DNA from: Sulfurovum sp.
GTDB taxonomy: Bacteria; Campylobacterota; Campylobacteria; Campylobacterales; Sulfurovaceae
Direction: 5' to 3'
DNA length: 64,000 nt
NCBI GenBank assembly: GCA_027063305.1
Contig: JAMORY010000033.1
Span: forward strand, 19,367 to 83,366
The position numbers were made by a program, and so were the translations under genes. The notes under the pieces are model-generated. The model made no database searches, had not been told where the DNA came from, and saw only the letters and a program-made list of their open reading frames with translations. Shown in pieces: positions 8,645 to 17,299 of this stretch; position 1 is the stretch's first letter; every line of letters starts with the position of its first letter.

Positions 8645-9764
8645 ATGTTACTTGACTCTCCGTCAAGTAACACGATGGATCTTCCGCCCACATATCCCCA
8701 TGTATCGCATAGGCACGGCTTCTCGATCCACCGTTACAGATGTTCAAGTATTGGCAATTAGCACACTTTCCACCCAACTCTCTGGGGTGTACGCGCAGTT
8801 TTTGCAACAACGCCGTAGGCTTGTTCGTCCAGATATCGGAGAAGTCCTCTGTGAGGATATTACCGATCTTGACAGGGAAGAACGGATCGGGCTTGACGAA
8901 TCCTTCACTGTCGATATTGAGCAGTTTGCGTCCTGCACTGTTACCTCCCCATGCGATGAGTCTGCGTTTCATCTCTTCTGCATGCTCAGGGTACTTTTGG
9001 ATGAACCTGTCATAGAACAAAATAGCATCCATCTCCATATTACCCGTAACGATCTCGATATCGCGACCGCTCTCATGGTACTCGAAAGCTTTGTTCAAAA
9101 TGTAGTTGACCGCTTCGATACGCTGTTCTTTGCTCAAGTCCATCTTGAGGTTATCCAACCCTCTTCCGCTATAAACAAGGTGGGAGATGTAGATCTTGGG
9201 GATATCATGTTTTTCCGCCAGTTCAAAGATAAACTGTAGATCATCGTAGGTATCTTTGGTGATGGTGAAGCGTATCCCCACTTTGGTCTTGCCGAACGAA
9301 TTGAGTAGGTCGACCGCCTTCATCGACTCGACGAACGACCCTTTAAGCCCGCGGAACTCATCATGTACTTCGGGACTTCCGTCGATACTGATACCGATAT
9401 AGTCAAAGGTATCGAGGATCTTCTCGGCATTGCTTTGTTTGACGTAGAGCCCGTTGGTAGAGAGGTAGGTGACGATACCCAGCTCTTTGCAACGTGCGGC
9501 GATATCGAAGAGGTCTTTACGCGTAAGCGGTTCACCTCCCGAGAAGATAAGGAACTTCACACCGTTGGCTTTGAGCTTTGGAAGCGTCTGCATAATATGC
9601 TCGGTCGTCAACGTATCGACTGCATCGAGGTCGGCCTTGGAGTAGCAGTGCAGACAGCTCAGGTTACAGCGGTTGGTAAAGTTCCAGATGGCAATGGAGC
9701 CATTGAGCACACGTGCCGGTTTTCCCTCTGTGACCGACTTTAAGAGGTTGGAGAGTCTGAACAT
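8637..9764 (-). CDS. nirJ: Radical SAM haem d1 biosynthesis protein NirJ
   Basis: 375 aa. NirJ acts on didecarboxysirohaem to remove propionate side chains during haem d1 synthesis. The radical SAM motif is CNLSCLHC near residues 33-40. FSGGEPL follows near residue 75. The C-terminal SPASM-like cluster is CANCQYLNICNGG plus a later Cys (DPSCYL). The ATG overlaps the stop of the NirC-like cytochrome by one base (TAATG), which suggests translational coupling. The length matches NirJ. Confidence 0.93.
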   Translation of the reverse strand: MFRLSNLLKSVTEGKPARVLNGSIAIWNFTNRCNLSCLHCYSKADLDAVDTLTTEHIMQTLPKLKANGVKFLIFSGGEPLTRKDLFDIAARCKELGIVTYLSTNGLYVKQSNAEKILDTFDYIGISIDGSPEVHDEFRGLKGSFVESMKAVDLLNSFGKTKVGIRFTITKDTYDDLQFIFELAEKHDIPKIYISHLVYSGRGLDNLKMDLSKEQRIEAVNYILNKAFEYHESGRDIEIVTGNMEMDAILFYDRFIQKYPEHAEEMKRRLIAWGGNSAGRKLLNIDSEGFVKPDPFFPVKIGNILTEDFSDIWTNKPTALLQKLRVHPRELGGKCANCQYLNICNGGSRSRAYAIHGDMWAEDPSCYLTESQVTCE

Positions 9765-10114
9765 TACTGCTTCTCCTCCTTTTGTTCCTGTTCTTGCACA
9801 GGCTTATAGGACATAATATATGCAGTGATCGCATCAAGCTCTTGAGGCTTGAGTTGAAAAGAGGGCATTGCGTTCCGTTTATAGCCCAGCACTTTCGAGA
9901 CATTGAACGGGTCTGTGATCATCGCCCGTATCTCATCAGGAGTACGTTTTGCAGCGATCTGAGAGAAGGGAGGTCCGAAGGCTACCGCCGTCTGGTGATG
10001 ACACCCCCAACAGTAGGTCTCAAAGACCTTTTTACCGCTCTGCGCCTGAGCACTGACACACGCCAGTCCGATACCGATAATCGTCAAGATGGTTTTATGT
10101 CTAATTCGTATCAT
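9764..10114 (-). CDS. NirC-like periplasmic monohaem cytochrome c
   Basis: 116 aa with a signal peptide (cleavage after VSAQA, residues 1-24), one haem motif CWGCH near residue 35 and a Met ligand candidate in RNAMPSF. It resembles the small cytochromes of nir clusters (NirC, c55X) that deliver electrons to haem d1 maturation or to NirS. It is the first gene of a unit with nirJ and cobA. The predicted transcript start (about 10115) coincides with the ATG, and no Shine-Dalgarno sequence is visible, so the message may be leaderless. Confidence 0.85.
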   Translation of the reverse strand: MIRIRHKTILTIIGIGLACVSAQAQSGKKVFETYCWGCHHQTAVAFGPPFSQIAAKRTPDEIRAMITDPFNVSKVLGYKRNAMPSFQLKPQELDAITAYIMSYKPVQEQEQKEEKQ

Positions 10115-10149
10115 AAGAAAGATAATAGCAATATTTCAGCTAAAGAGAG

Positions 10150-10163
10150 TTGATATAGAACAA
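10150..10163 (-). promoter_or_regulatory. FNR/NNR-type box for nirC-nirJ-cobA (one mismatch)
   Basis: TTGATATAGAACAA on the plus strand has one mismatch from TTGAT-N4-ATCAA. On the minus strand TATTAT (10122-10127) begins 29.5 bp from the centre, placing the start at about 10115, next to the ATG at 10114. Confidence 0.7.
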
Positions 10164-10180
10164 AAAAAGTAAAAGAAATC

Positions 10181-10378
10181 TTAAAAAATGCGGATCGGGC
10201 GGGGGTATGCCCGAACACAGGAGGGGGTCAGGAGTCCGACTCCTCCTTTGGAATTTAAAATACAGCTACCCAGAAACGCGGCGATCACGATCAGAAGTAG
10301 CGCATCGCTGTCTTTGATAATGAACAGTGCTGCCAACGCAACGGCGATCAATGCACCAACGATAGATATGAATTTCAT
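10181..10378 (-). CDS. Small hydrophobic protein of unknown function
   Basis: 65 aa beginning MKFISIVGALIAVALAALFI with a second hydrophobic stretch near residues 28-42. GGAGGG precedes the ATG, which overlaps the stop of the upstream fragment (TAATG). The last 20 residues are rich in Pro, Arg and Cys and are encoded by GC-rich hairpin DNA (10185-10250), so the natural end may have been lost to a frameshift. No family recognised. Confidence 0.45.
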   Translation of the reverse strand: MKFISIVGALIAVALAALFIIKDSDALLLIVIAAFLGSCILNSKGGVGLLTPSCVRAYPRPIRIF

Positions 10379-10765
10379 TACGCTCCCTCCTTCTTCTCTT
10401 CTACAAGACACTCGTTCGTATCGAAGGAAGAGCGCCGCACATGCGATATTTTGCATAAAGAGATCTTTTCCTGAGACAGCATCGCTAAAAGGTACCATGT
10501 ACCCGCAACAAAGACAAGTACCAATCCGTCAGCGACAAGGTCAAGTCCCCACCAGAAAATATTGTTTGTAAAGCAGTGCATCGACCCATGTATCTTTCAA
10601 GTCCATACCAAAGAGCCCGTTACCCACAAGATAGATCAGGATCAAAACACCCGCGGTCAAGATAACGATCGCGTTCAACCCGACATCGATCGTACATCTT
10701 GAGATCGCTGCGATAGGAAGCGGTACAAGGTGATCTTCCTTCTTCTTTTTAAAGAAGTTCGCCAA
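10378..10765 (-). pseudogene. Small membrane protein gene split by a probable frameshift (two overlapping ORF fragments)
   Basis: Two minus-strand fragments overlap at 10541-10581. The first (10765 to 10541, opening on TTG) has Lys-rich NFFKKKKEDHLV and one membrane helix, then VDALLYKQYF. The second (to 10378) continues with a membrane helix (VADGLVLVFVAGTWYLL) and LSQEKISLCK, but has no plausible start of its own. Joined, they make a normal-looking two-helix protein of about 125 aa. The first fragment is also in frame with the gene upstream (10790-11200) across a single TAG at 10790-10792. Either decay or a sequencing error fits. Function unknown. Confidence 0.45.
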
Positions 10766-10789
10766 TCCTGTGATCCCCAGTGCCGATTT

Positions 10790-11200
10790 CTATAGCGCCA
10801 TAGAGGGTTGTTTCTCCCACCCTTTGGGTGTATAGACGATCGTTTTGAACACATTGTATGTATAGGCGAACGTTCCGATCATGATACCGACAATACCAAC
10901 GATACGCCCTTCGATATCGATACGTTTATAGGAGATATGATAGCGGTACGCGGTCTGGATCTCTTGAATATCACTGTATCGGATATGATTGATCCACTCG
11001 GCATAATCGAGCTTGAAGGAAAGACGCTCCGCACCAAGCCCCATGACCTGCCCATGCAAGACCATATCGTGAACGACGATCCTGTCGGATACAGGGGGCT
11101 TGGCATCTTTTGCAAAAAGAGGTTGTGCATAAATAGCAAAGCCGACGCATACGATCCATAAAAAAAGCGAGATATCATATCTTCTCCAAGGTGATATCAT
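10790..11200 (-). CDS. Exported or membrane-anchored protein of unknown function downstream of mscS
   Basis: 136 aa. A signal peptide or anchor comes first (residues about 8-30, ending AQPLFAKD). A basic and aromatic soluble part follows (VVHDMVLHGQV, YADIQEIQTAYR-like region). A hydrophobic helix lies near residues 95-115 (GRIVGIVGIMIGTFAYTY). The ATG at 11198-11200 lies inside the 3' end of mscS (26 bp overlap), suggesting coupling. The reading frame continues past its TAG stop for 83 more codons, which raises the possibility that the true gene is longer (see findings). No family recognised. Confidence 0.5.
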   Translation of the reverse strand: MISPWRRYDISLFLWIVCVGFAIYAQPLFAKDAKPPVSDRIVVHDMVLHGQVMGLGAERLSFKLDYAEWINHIRYSDIQEIQTAYRYHISYKRIDIEGRIVGIVGIMIGTFAYTYNVFKTIVYTPKGWEKQPSMAL

Positions 11201-13034
11201 CGTCCTGATCGATCGTAACGGTTGGGAAGGCAAAAGAGAGTCCGTGACGCTTGAGTATCTCCATGATACGGTACATGACATCCTCTTTTGTCACCATCCA
11301 CTCACCCCAAACGGTCGACTTGGTAAAGGCGTAGATCAGAATATCGATACTCGAATCTGAAAAACGGTCAAGGTGCACCATCAAAGTTCGCTTGACACCC
11401 AGTTCATCCTCTTTGGAAACGATCTTCGCACTCTTTTTACGCTGGTCTTGATAGACCGTACGGTCTGTGGCGATATCGGGGTGGTGCTGAAGCATATCAC
11501 GTATCTCCTCTACAGCTTGTTGTAGCGCTTCAGGAGGAGAGTCGTACCGCAATGCCAAACGCATCTTGATACGTCGTCCGATGATACGCTTACTCCAGTT
11601 CTTTACCTCCTTACTTGCCAAAGTGGCATTGGGAATGGCAATGAGCGCATTATCAAAGGTACGGATAGTCGTTACACGCAGACCGATCTCGACCACGTTC
11701 CCCTCTTTCCCGTCCACTTCGATCCAATCACCTTGTGAGAAGATCTCGCTCATCAAGATAGAGAGGGTACCAAAGAAGTTAGAGAGGCTCTCACGTGCCG
11801 CCAATGCAACGGCAAATCCCCCTATTCCCAACCCTGAGAGTACCGCCGTAAGGTTCACCCCCACAAAATGCAATACAAAAAGCAACCCGATGATGATAAT
11901 GATGAAGTTGATGATCTTCACCGTCAGGTTAAAGAGCTCACTTTTGATCTTGCGTTTTCCCGTATCGATATTTTCAAGCTTGACACGTGCGATACTGTTG
12001 AGCGTACGAAAGATGATAAAGGTCAGAAATACCGTATAGAGGATATTGAAAAGCCGGCTGGAGACCTCCGTAGTACTGAAATCATGGTAGATATAGACGA
12101 TGATCTCCATATTGACAACCAGTAACAGCCATGAGATAGGTGCGCGAATATCATCTTGGATCTCTTTGGCATACCGACCGACAAACCGGATGTTCATCAT
12201 GATCCGTTCGATCAGCCCCAAAAGCACTTTTCGAATAAAAAGGATCACAAGCGAGACAAAGAGTATCAATGCGATCTTGACACAACTGAGTCCGTAAGGG
12301 CTCAACCAGCGATTGATCGTATAGAGTGACGGATGGTTGTCAAGATAGAGAGCCGGGCGTAGCAATTTATAGCGGCTATAGCGGTTGAGACGATAGAGTG
12401 TCTTCATATTCTCCGAGAGATAACGGATAATATCGAAGTGTATCTCTTTGAGCGCATAGAACTCCCGTATATTCTCCTGAAGGGCTTTGACGATCTCACT
12501 GGTGGCAGGGCGCTTCAACTGTGCCACATAGAGATCGTGGTGATCGTCAAGCGCATTGACCTCTTTCTGGCTTTGTGCGATGATCGTATGCATCTGCTTC
12601 TCGAAGGTATCTATACGCTGGGTATCGAGCGCTCTGAATATCTGCTGTATCATCCTGTTCTGGATCAGTAGCAGACGGTAGGACTTCAAACGCACCTCAT
12701 CCCGTAATGCGGCATCTTTGTTCCCGCGACGCTTGTTGATCCGTATCATCTTCTTAAGGGTAAAGACCTTCTTCTCATACGCTTTGGCATACTGTTCCAG
12801 TAAAGAGCGGTTCAACAAGATCGCATTGATCGCCTTGGCATAGTACTTCTCACGTTCCTGCACCAGCGATGTCAACGCCTCTTCGCTCAGGTTCGCATCG
12901 TTGCTCTTTGCAATCAGCTTGATCTGTGTCTCTATCCACGGATAGTATTTCGGCTCTTGGGCAGAGAGGGAGGAGAGGAGCGCAAAAAGAGAGATCAACA
13001 ATATCAAAACAGGATTTATCTTATACAATTTCAT
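11175..13034 (-). CDS. MscS-family mechanosensitive ion channel
   Basis: 619 aa. A signal peptide is followed by a long periplasmic helical region (residues about 25-240), several membrane segments (about 250-400), and the MscS pore helix with small residues (GLGIGGFAVALAARESLSNF near 410-430). The beta domain (GDWIEVDGKEGNVVEIGLRVTTIRTFDN) and the cytoplasmic alpha/beta domain follow. It opens under membrane tension to release solutes on osmotic downshock. The start MKLYKINPVL (13032-13034) is chosen because it gives a clean signal peptide; an upstream TTG would add 11 residues. It has no evident link to denitrification. Confidence 0.92.
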   Translation of the reverse strand: MKLYKINPVLILLISLFALLSSLSAQEPKYYPWIETQIKLIAKSNDANLSEEALTSLVQEREKYYAKAINAILLNRSLLEQYAKAYEKKVFTLKKMIRINKRRGNKDAALRDEVRLKSYRLLLIQNRMIQQIFRALDTQRIDTFEKQMHTIIAQSQKEVNALDDHHDLYVAQLKRPATSEIVKALQENIREFYALKEIHFDIIRYLSENMKTLYRLNRYSRYKLLRPALYLDNHPSLYTINRWLSPYGLSCVKIALILFVSLVILFIRKVLLGLIERIMMNIRFVGRYAKEIQDDIRAPISWLLLVVNMEIIVYIYHDFSTTEVSSRLFNILYTVFLTFIIFRTLNSIARVKLENIDTGKRKIKSELFNLTVKIINFIIIIIGLLFVLHFVGVNLTAVLSGLGIGGFAVALAARESLSNFFGTLSILMSEIFSQGDWIEVDGKEGNVVEIGLRVTTIRTFDNALIAIPNATLASKEVKNWSKRIIGRRIKMRLALRYDSPPEALQQAVEEIRDMLQHHPDIATDRTVYQDQRKKSAKIVSKEDELGVKRTLMVHLDRFSDSSIDILIYAFTKSTVWGEWMVTKEDVMYRIMEILKRHGLSFAFPTVTIDQDDDITLEKI

Positions 13035-13162
13035 AATGAAAGTATATCGAATTTCCTTCGGCAACAAGATTACACACTTCCTGCCATAGAAAGCGGTAAG
13101 AACCTCTGCTAAAGGCTTTCTCTAATATAATAACATCCAATACCACACTTCAGGAGTACCCT

Positions 13163-14404
13163 GTGAAGAGCTTTGAACCCCTTTCGCTTCAAGATGCATG
13201 CCTTATGGCCGTAGAGAGAACTGCTGTCAAACCGGAGCGTGAGTTCGTGACCCTTACCGATGCACTCGGACGCGTGCTTGCAAACGAGGTCATCACCCAA
13301 AAGAACCTCCCCTCATTCGACAACTCCGCCATGGACGGATTCGCCTTCAAAGCACAAGATGCGGGGAAACAGCTGCGTGTCGTACGTACCATCTTTGCAG
13401 GGGATATCCCTTCCCCCTCTCTAAAAGAGGGCGAATGCTACCGCATTATGACAGGAGCACAGCTTCCTGAGGATGTCGATACGGTCGTACCGATCGAAAT
13501 GTGTCATGATGTCACGGGGGATAGTGTCGGTATTCCCACCAATATCGTAGAGGGGAGCAACTTCCGAAAAAAAGGAGAAGAAGCAAAGAAAGGAGATAAA
13601 CTGCTCGATGCAGGGAAGATCCTAAGTGCTGCGGACATCGCGCTTCTCTCCGCACAAGGGGTTATGGCGGTAGAGGTAACGGTTCGCCCGAAGATCGCGA
13701 TCGTCTCTACAGGGAATGAGATCAAAGAGCCGTGGGAGTTGGCAAGTGAAGATGAGATCTATAATGCCAATGCATTCGGTATCTCTGCACTGCTTAAGAG
13801 CTTCGGCTTCGAACCAACCTATATCGGTGCAATCCCCGATGACCTTGAAGCGACCAAACATTTTATTTCCAAACTAACGGCATTCGATGCCGTCATTACC
13901 ACCGGCGGTATCAGTATGGGGGATGCGGATTTTCTCTATGAGGCGCTCTTGCATAACGGTCTGGAGGTTTGGTTCCATGGGGTCAACCTCAAGCCCGGTA
14001 AAGGGGTCACATTCGGTCAAATGGGCAATACCCTCATCATGGCAATGCCGGGGAATCCTATGGCGACCATGCTTACCGTACACGCACTGTGCATCCCTGC
14101 CCTCTACCGCCTTGCCGGATCATCCTTGAGCTTCCATGCATTCACCTATGCCGAGTTCTCACACGACCTTAAACTCAAAGCAGGACGCACCAACCTTGTT
14201 CTGGGCAACCTTGAAGAGGGCGTATTTTTCCCGACACGGAACAATAAGATAGGCTCGGGTATGCTCACGCCTCTGAGTGAGAGCAACTGTGTCGCCTACT
14301 TTGACGAGACAATATCGCATATCGAAAGGGAAGACCTGATCAAGGTAGTCATGTTCCAAGATCGTACCCGGGCACATCACAACCGTACGATCAACCGCCG
14401 TTAA
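13163..14404 (+). CDS. moeA: Molybdopterin molybdenumtransferase MoeA
   Basis: 413 aa, GTG start with CAGGAG upstream. MoeA inserts molybdate into adenylylated molybdopterin, a cofactor needed by NapA and the formate dehydrogenase in this window. Visible family features are ALGRVLANEV, the LPSFDNSAMDGFAFK segment (residues 50-65), IMTGAQLPEDVDTVVPIE, the STGNEI motif near 180, and the TTGGISMGDADF plus MPGNPMATM motifs of the MPT-binding domain. The C-terminal domain IV is complete. No FNR-type box was seen before it. Confidence 0.96.
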   Translation: MKSFEPLSLQDACLMAVERTAVKPEREFVTLTDALGRVLANEVITQKNLPSFDNSAMDGFAFKAQDAGKQLRVVRTIFAGDIPSPSLKEGECYRIMTGAQLPEDVDTVVPIEMCHDVTGDSVGIPTNIVEGSNFRKKGEEAKKGDKLLDAGKILSAADIALLSAQGVMAVEVTVRPKIAIVSTGNEIKEPWELASEDEIYNANAFGISALLKSFGFEPTYIGAIPDDLEATKHFISKLTAFDAVITTGGISMGDADFLYEALLHNGLEVWFHGVNLKPGKGVTFGQMGNTLIMAMPGNPMATMLTVHALCIPALYRLAGSSLSFHAFTYAEFSHDLKLKAGRTNLVLGNLEEGVFFPTRNNKIGSGMLTPLSESNCVAYFDETISHIEREDLIKVVMFQDRTRAHHNRTINRR

Positions 14405-14412
14405 GAGAACCC

Positions 14413-14426
14413 TTGACGGATATCAA
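14413..14426 (+). promoter_or_regulatory. FNR/NNR-type box for the first five-haem cytochrome
   Basis: TTGACGGATATCAA has one change (TTGAC) from the consensus. TACAAT (14449-14454) starts 29.5 bp from its centre, giving a start near 14461 and a 24 nt leader to the ATG at 14485. Confidence 0.82.
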
Positions 14427-14484
14427 GCTATCCTCTCTCTTTTTTGCCTACAATAATATACAAATATTCTCACCGGGAGATGCC

Positions 14485-15624
14485 ATGCTTACCTTCACGA
14501 TACGCTCAACGCTTTTTCTAGCGCTTATGATCCCGCTTTATGCGACACAGGACACTACTTGCAAGAAATGCCACCCTATTATCTATGAGGAGTACCAGCA
14601 TGCCATGCATGCAAAAGCCTCTATCTATAAAGACCCGATCCATCGCGCCGTATGGGACAAACACCCCGCTAAGAAAAAAGGAGGCTACCGCTGTGCCTCC
14701 TGCCACACTCCTGCGGACAAGAAACTGCTCGAACACGGTGGTCTTCCTACCCCTAATTCCATTCAACGTAACGAACCCATTTCATGCCAGACCTGTCACA
14801 CCATTACATCGGTGGAGACACACGCCAAAGCGAACAAGAACCGCTACACTACCAAAGAGCGCTACTTCTTCTCCGCAGATAAACAAAGAAAAGGGCAGAA
14901 GATACTTTTTAAAGAGGAGAAACAATGGTTCGGGCTCATTACAAAGACTGTAGGCTCTCCTTACCATGATATCGACTACAGTAACGAGAGCTACTACAAC
15001 GGCGATATGTGTCTAGGGTGTCACGACCATAAGGAGAATGCCAAAGGGTTCGCCATTTGTAACCTTGAGGTCAAACCCACACGGACAAAGAACTGTATCA
15101 GTTGTCATATGCCACAGGTCAAAGGGGCACTTGCCAATCAAAAACAGACAGCGACCCATGCATTTCATGGTATCTCGATACACGACAGCACAGCCTTGCA
15201 ACACGCTGATGCGATCACGTTCTCCCTACATCGGGAGACACAAGGATTTCAGATAACACTGAAGAACCATGCAAACCATACACTCTTTGCCCATCCGTTA
15301 CGTCAAGGGGTGCTTCAGATCACCATCGAACGCCAAGGCAGAACGATCACACTGCCTGAAAAAATATTTGCCAGACATATCGGTACGGACAACCATCCCT
15401 CCCCTCCTTGGCTCGCAACACAAGTGCTTTCGGATACGACCATCAAGGCCTATGAGACACGTACATGGCATATCGACAGTGTACTACAGAGAGGAGATAT
15501 TGTCACACTCAGCCTCGGATACTACCTTATCACCCCTCAGACAGCACAAAAGCTACAGCTTAAAGATAGCGAAGCAACACGCTTAAGACCGCTACACAAA
15601 CAGCGATTTACGATCGGGGAGTAG
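14485..15624 (+). CDS. Periplasmic five-haem cytochrome c (cytochrome c554-like)
   Basis: 379 aa with a signal peptide (MLTFTIRSTLFLALMIPLYA) and five CxxCH motifs: CKKCH, CASCH, CQTCH, CLGCH and CISCH, all in the first 220 residues. The C-terminal 150 residues have no haem and look like a beta-sandwich. The YEEYQHAMHA segment after the first haem is shared with the paralogue at 35741-36850. The start at 14485 is supported by GGGAGA and the signal peptide. The FNR-type promoter suggests a role in nitrite, hydroxylamine or NO electron flow, but the substrate is unknown. Confidence 0.85.
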   Translation: MLTFTIRSTLFLALMIPLYATQDTTCKKCHPIIYEEYQHAMHAKASIYKDPIHRAVWDKHPAKKKGGYRCASCHTPADKKLLEHGGLPTPNSIQRNEPISCQTCHTITSVETHAKANKNRYTTKERYFFSADKQRKGQKILFKEEKQWFGLITKTVGSPYHDIDYSNESYYNGDMCLGCHDHKENAKGFAICNLEVKPTRTKNCISCHMPQVKGALANQKQTATHAFHGISIHDSTALQHADAITFSLHRETQGFQITLKNHANHTLFAHPLRQGVLQITIERQGRTITLPEKIFARHIGTDNHPSPPWLATQVLSDTTIKAYETRTWHIDSVLQRGDIVTLSLGYYLITPQTAQKLQLKDSEATRLRPLHKQRFTIGE

Positions 15625-16255
15625 CCCTCCTCTTCGGATGGCTCTCCCACCAATAGAAAAGAGCCGTCACCCACCATATCCCAAGCATCATGCCTCCAAG
15701 CACATCACTTGCCCAGTGCACCCCCAGATAGAGCCGTGTTAAGCCTATGGCAGATGCCCAGAGTAACGCAAGTATGATCCATGATCGGCGAAGAGCCGAT
15801 GATGCAGTATGCGAAGCGACGATCAAAGCAAGTCCAAGTGCCATCGCCGTTGCCATTGTCGTATGTCCGGAGGGAAACGCATACCCTCCCGTCTCCAGCA
15901 GTGTCGGTTCGGGACGTGCCCGCTGTATCAACGTCTTGATAAGTACGAACCAACCGGTCGCACCAAGGGTAATGACCAGATAGCGAAACAGCGCTTGATA
16001 CCACCCTTTCAGAACAAAGAGAATCAAGATCATCAAGGAGAGATAGGTCGCACCAAGAAAACCGTTGAGATCCGTTAAACGTATGACCCACGGGGTCAAC
16101 CATGCATGACGATACTCAGAGACGAACCCAGCAACCGCATGATCGAAAACTGCAATGAACCCCGCATGCTTATATACCGCAGTCGCAATGATAATGAAAC
16201 CGAGCATCGAGAGGGTTGCGACCATCCCGAAAAGATATGTTTTTCTCTGATACAT
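15608..16255 (-). CDS. PAP2-family membrane phosphatase
   Basis: 215 aa, about five or six membrane helices. The three PAP2 motifs are present: KTLIQRARPEP (near residue 105), PSGHTT (near 125) and TRLYLGVHWASD (near 178). Thr replaces the usual Ser of the S-R-x5-H-x3-D motif, which is tolerated in some members. It likely dephosphorylates a lipid phosphate such as undecaprenyl pyrophosphate or phosphatidylglycerophosphate. The start at 16253-16255 has AAGGAG. It overlaps the convergent five-haem cytochrome gene by 17 bp. Confidence 0.88.
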   Translation of the reverse strand: MYQRKTYLFGMVATLSMLGFIIIATAVYKHAGFIAVFDHAVAGFVSEYRHAWLTPWVIRLTDLNGFLGATYLSLMILILFVLKGWYQALFRYLVITLGATGWFVLIKTLIQRARPEPTLLETGGYAFPSGHTTMATAMALGLALIVASHTASSALRRSWIILALLWASAIGLTRLYLGVHWASDVLGGMMLGIWWVTALFYWWESHPKRRATPRS

Positions 16256-16352
16256 AAGAGACTCCTTAGGACGATAGTGTAACACAGTTTTCACTGGAAA
16301 GCTGTAAAAAAACACGCTATAATAGGAACAAATCATCCTGAAAGGTCATCCC

Positions 16353-16670
16353 ATGAGAACACTTTTTCTAACAGGAACACTACTTCTTCCGCTTGTCGCA
16401 TCTTCCTTGCATATGCCTAAAGATAAAAAATACTATATCAGCGGTATCGAGTTCGATACCAAAGTCTACTGCGCAGATTATGCAAAAGTGATCGATGCAC
16501 AAGCTGCCCGAATCAAAGAGCTTGAAGCGCAGGTCGCATCCTTACAGCATATCCAACAAGAACTTATCAAGAAAGATCAGAGCACACAAAAAGAGGAAAA
16601 GCCCCATACACCCAAAAGCAAAACAGATAAAACAGAAAGTATGATCATTATCTCGGATAAACCGATATAG
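16353..16670 (+). CDS. Small exported coiled-coil protein, function unknown
   Basis: 105 aa. A signal peptide (MRTLFLTGTLLLPLVASS) is followed by a short YYISGIEFDTKVYCADY segment with one Cys. A heptad-rich helix of about 35 residues comes next (AKVIDAQAARIKELEAQVAS), then a Lys/Ser/Thr-rich tail. AAAGGTCATCCC precedes the ATG. It is divergent from the PAP2 gene. No family recognised. Confidence 0.65.
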   Translation: MRTLFLTGTLLLPLVASSLHMPKDKKYYISGIEFDTKVYCADYAKVIDAQAARIKELEAQVASLQHIQQELIKKDQSTQKEEKPHTPKSKTDKTESMIIISDKPI

Positions 16671-16949
16671 AAGCTGTTAGTATTCGCGAAGAAGAAGCGG
16701 GAAACAAGGAGATCATAAAAAACAAGGAAAGGGGATTATGAAAAGGTGCTTCTTCTTACGCGTTGGCGATAGGTCAGAGTAAAACAAGGAAGTTTACATT
16801 TTGGACAAGGAGTAAAACAAAACCTCTGAACCATCGTCTGAAAGAGTGTGTCTCTTTCTTACGGGTAGTATAACCCTTGAACAATAACCGTTGGGAAATA
16901 AAGAGTTAACAAATGGCAAACGACACACCTCCTTTAGCTTTATATCCAT
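16671..16949. other. Non-coding stretch left of the MITE
   Basis: No credible gene was seen. It holds a spaced inverted repeat (CGCGAAGAAGAAGC at 16685-16698 and GCTTCTTCTTACGCG at 16748-16762) and two copies of AAAACAAGGAA (near 16718 and 16782), which suggest decayed repeat DNA. Confidence 0.5.
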
Positions 16950-17223
16950 TTAAGGGCACATCTAATAACCCTGCATACCCATAACATTACAAGCTTTCGT
17001 TCAGGCAAGGCACTCACTTGCAGGACTAGCCGTAGCTAATTCAAAAGTGAGTAACGCCGTATGGGCGGAAGCTTGTATTGCCCGCAGGGTGGGCTTTGCA
17101 AACGCGGTCTTGCACAAGATGCTTCCTTCATCGTAGCTACGGCTATGACTCAAAAGCCTCTTGCACAACCTCACATTTGCAAAACCCATTATGGGCATGT
17201 AAGGTTTTTAGAGGTGCCCTTAA
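16950..17223. mobile_element. MITE-like element, 274 bp with 30 bp terminal inverted repeats and TTAA flanks
   Basis: The ends 16954-16983 and 17190-17219 are inverted repeats matching at 25 of 30 positions, starting GGGCAC and ending CCCATA. Each is bordered on the outside by TTAA (16950-16953 and 17220-17223), as expected of a 4 bp target duplication or a palindromic tip. No transposase fits inside. The interior has a smaller inverted pair (GCCGTAGCTA near 17028 and GTAGCTACGGC near 17134). A 65-codon open frame inside is probably spurious. It would be moved in trans by an IS with the same ends. Confidence 0.75.
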
Positions 17224-17299
17224 GTAAATTCTGTTTGATTTTTTAGTACACTTACCTACATTAAATAGTCATAACCAAAAAGAGGGGTCTCTTCCGATC

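Noticed and set aside
17001..17198. A 65-codon open frame inside the MITE
   Set aside because: It lies within the inverted-repeat element, has no ribosome binding site, and similar spurious frames are often predicted in such repeats.
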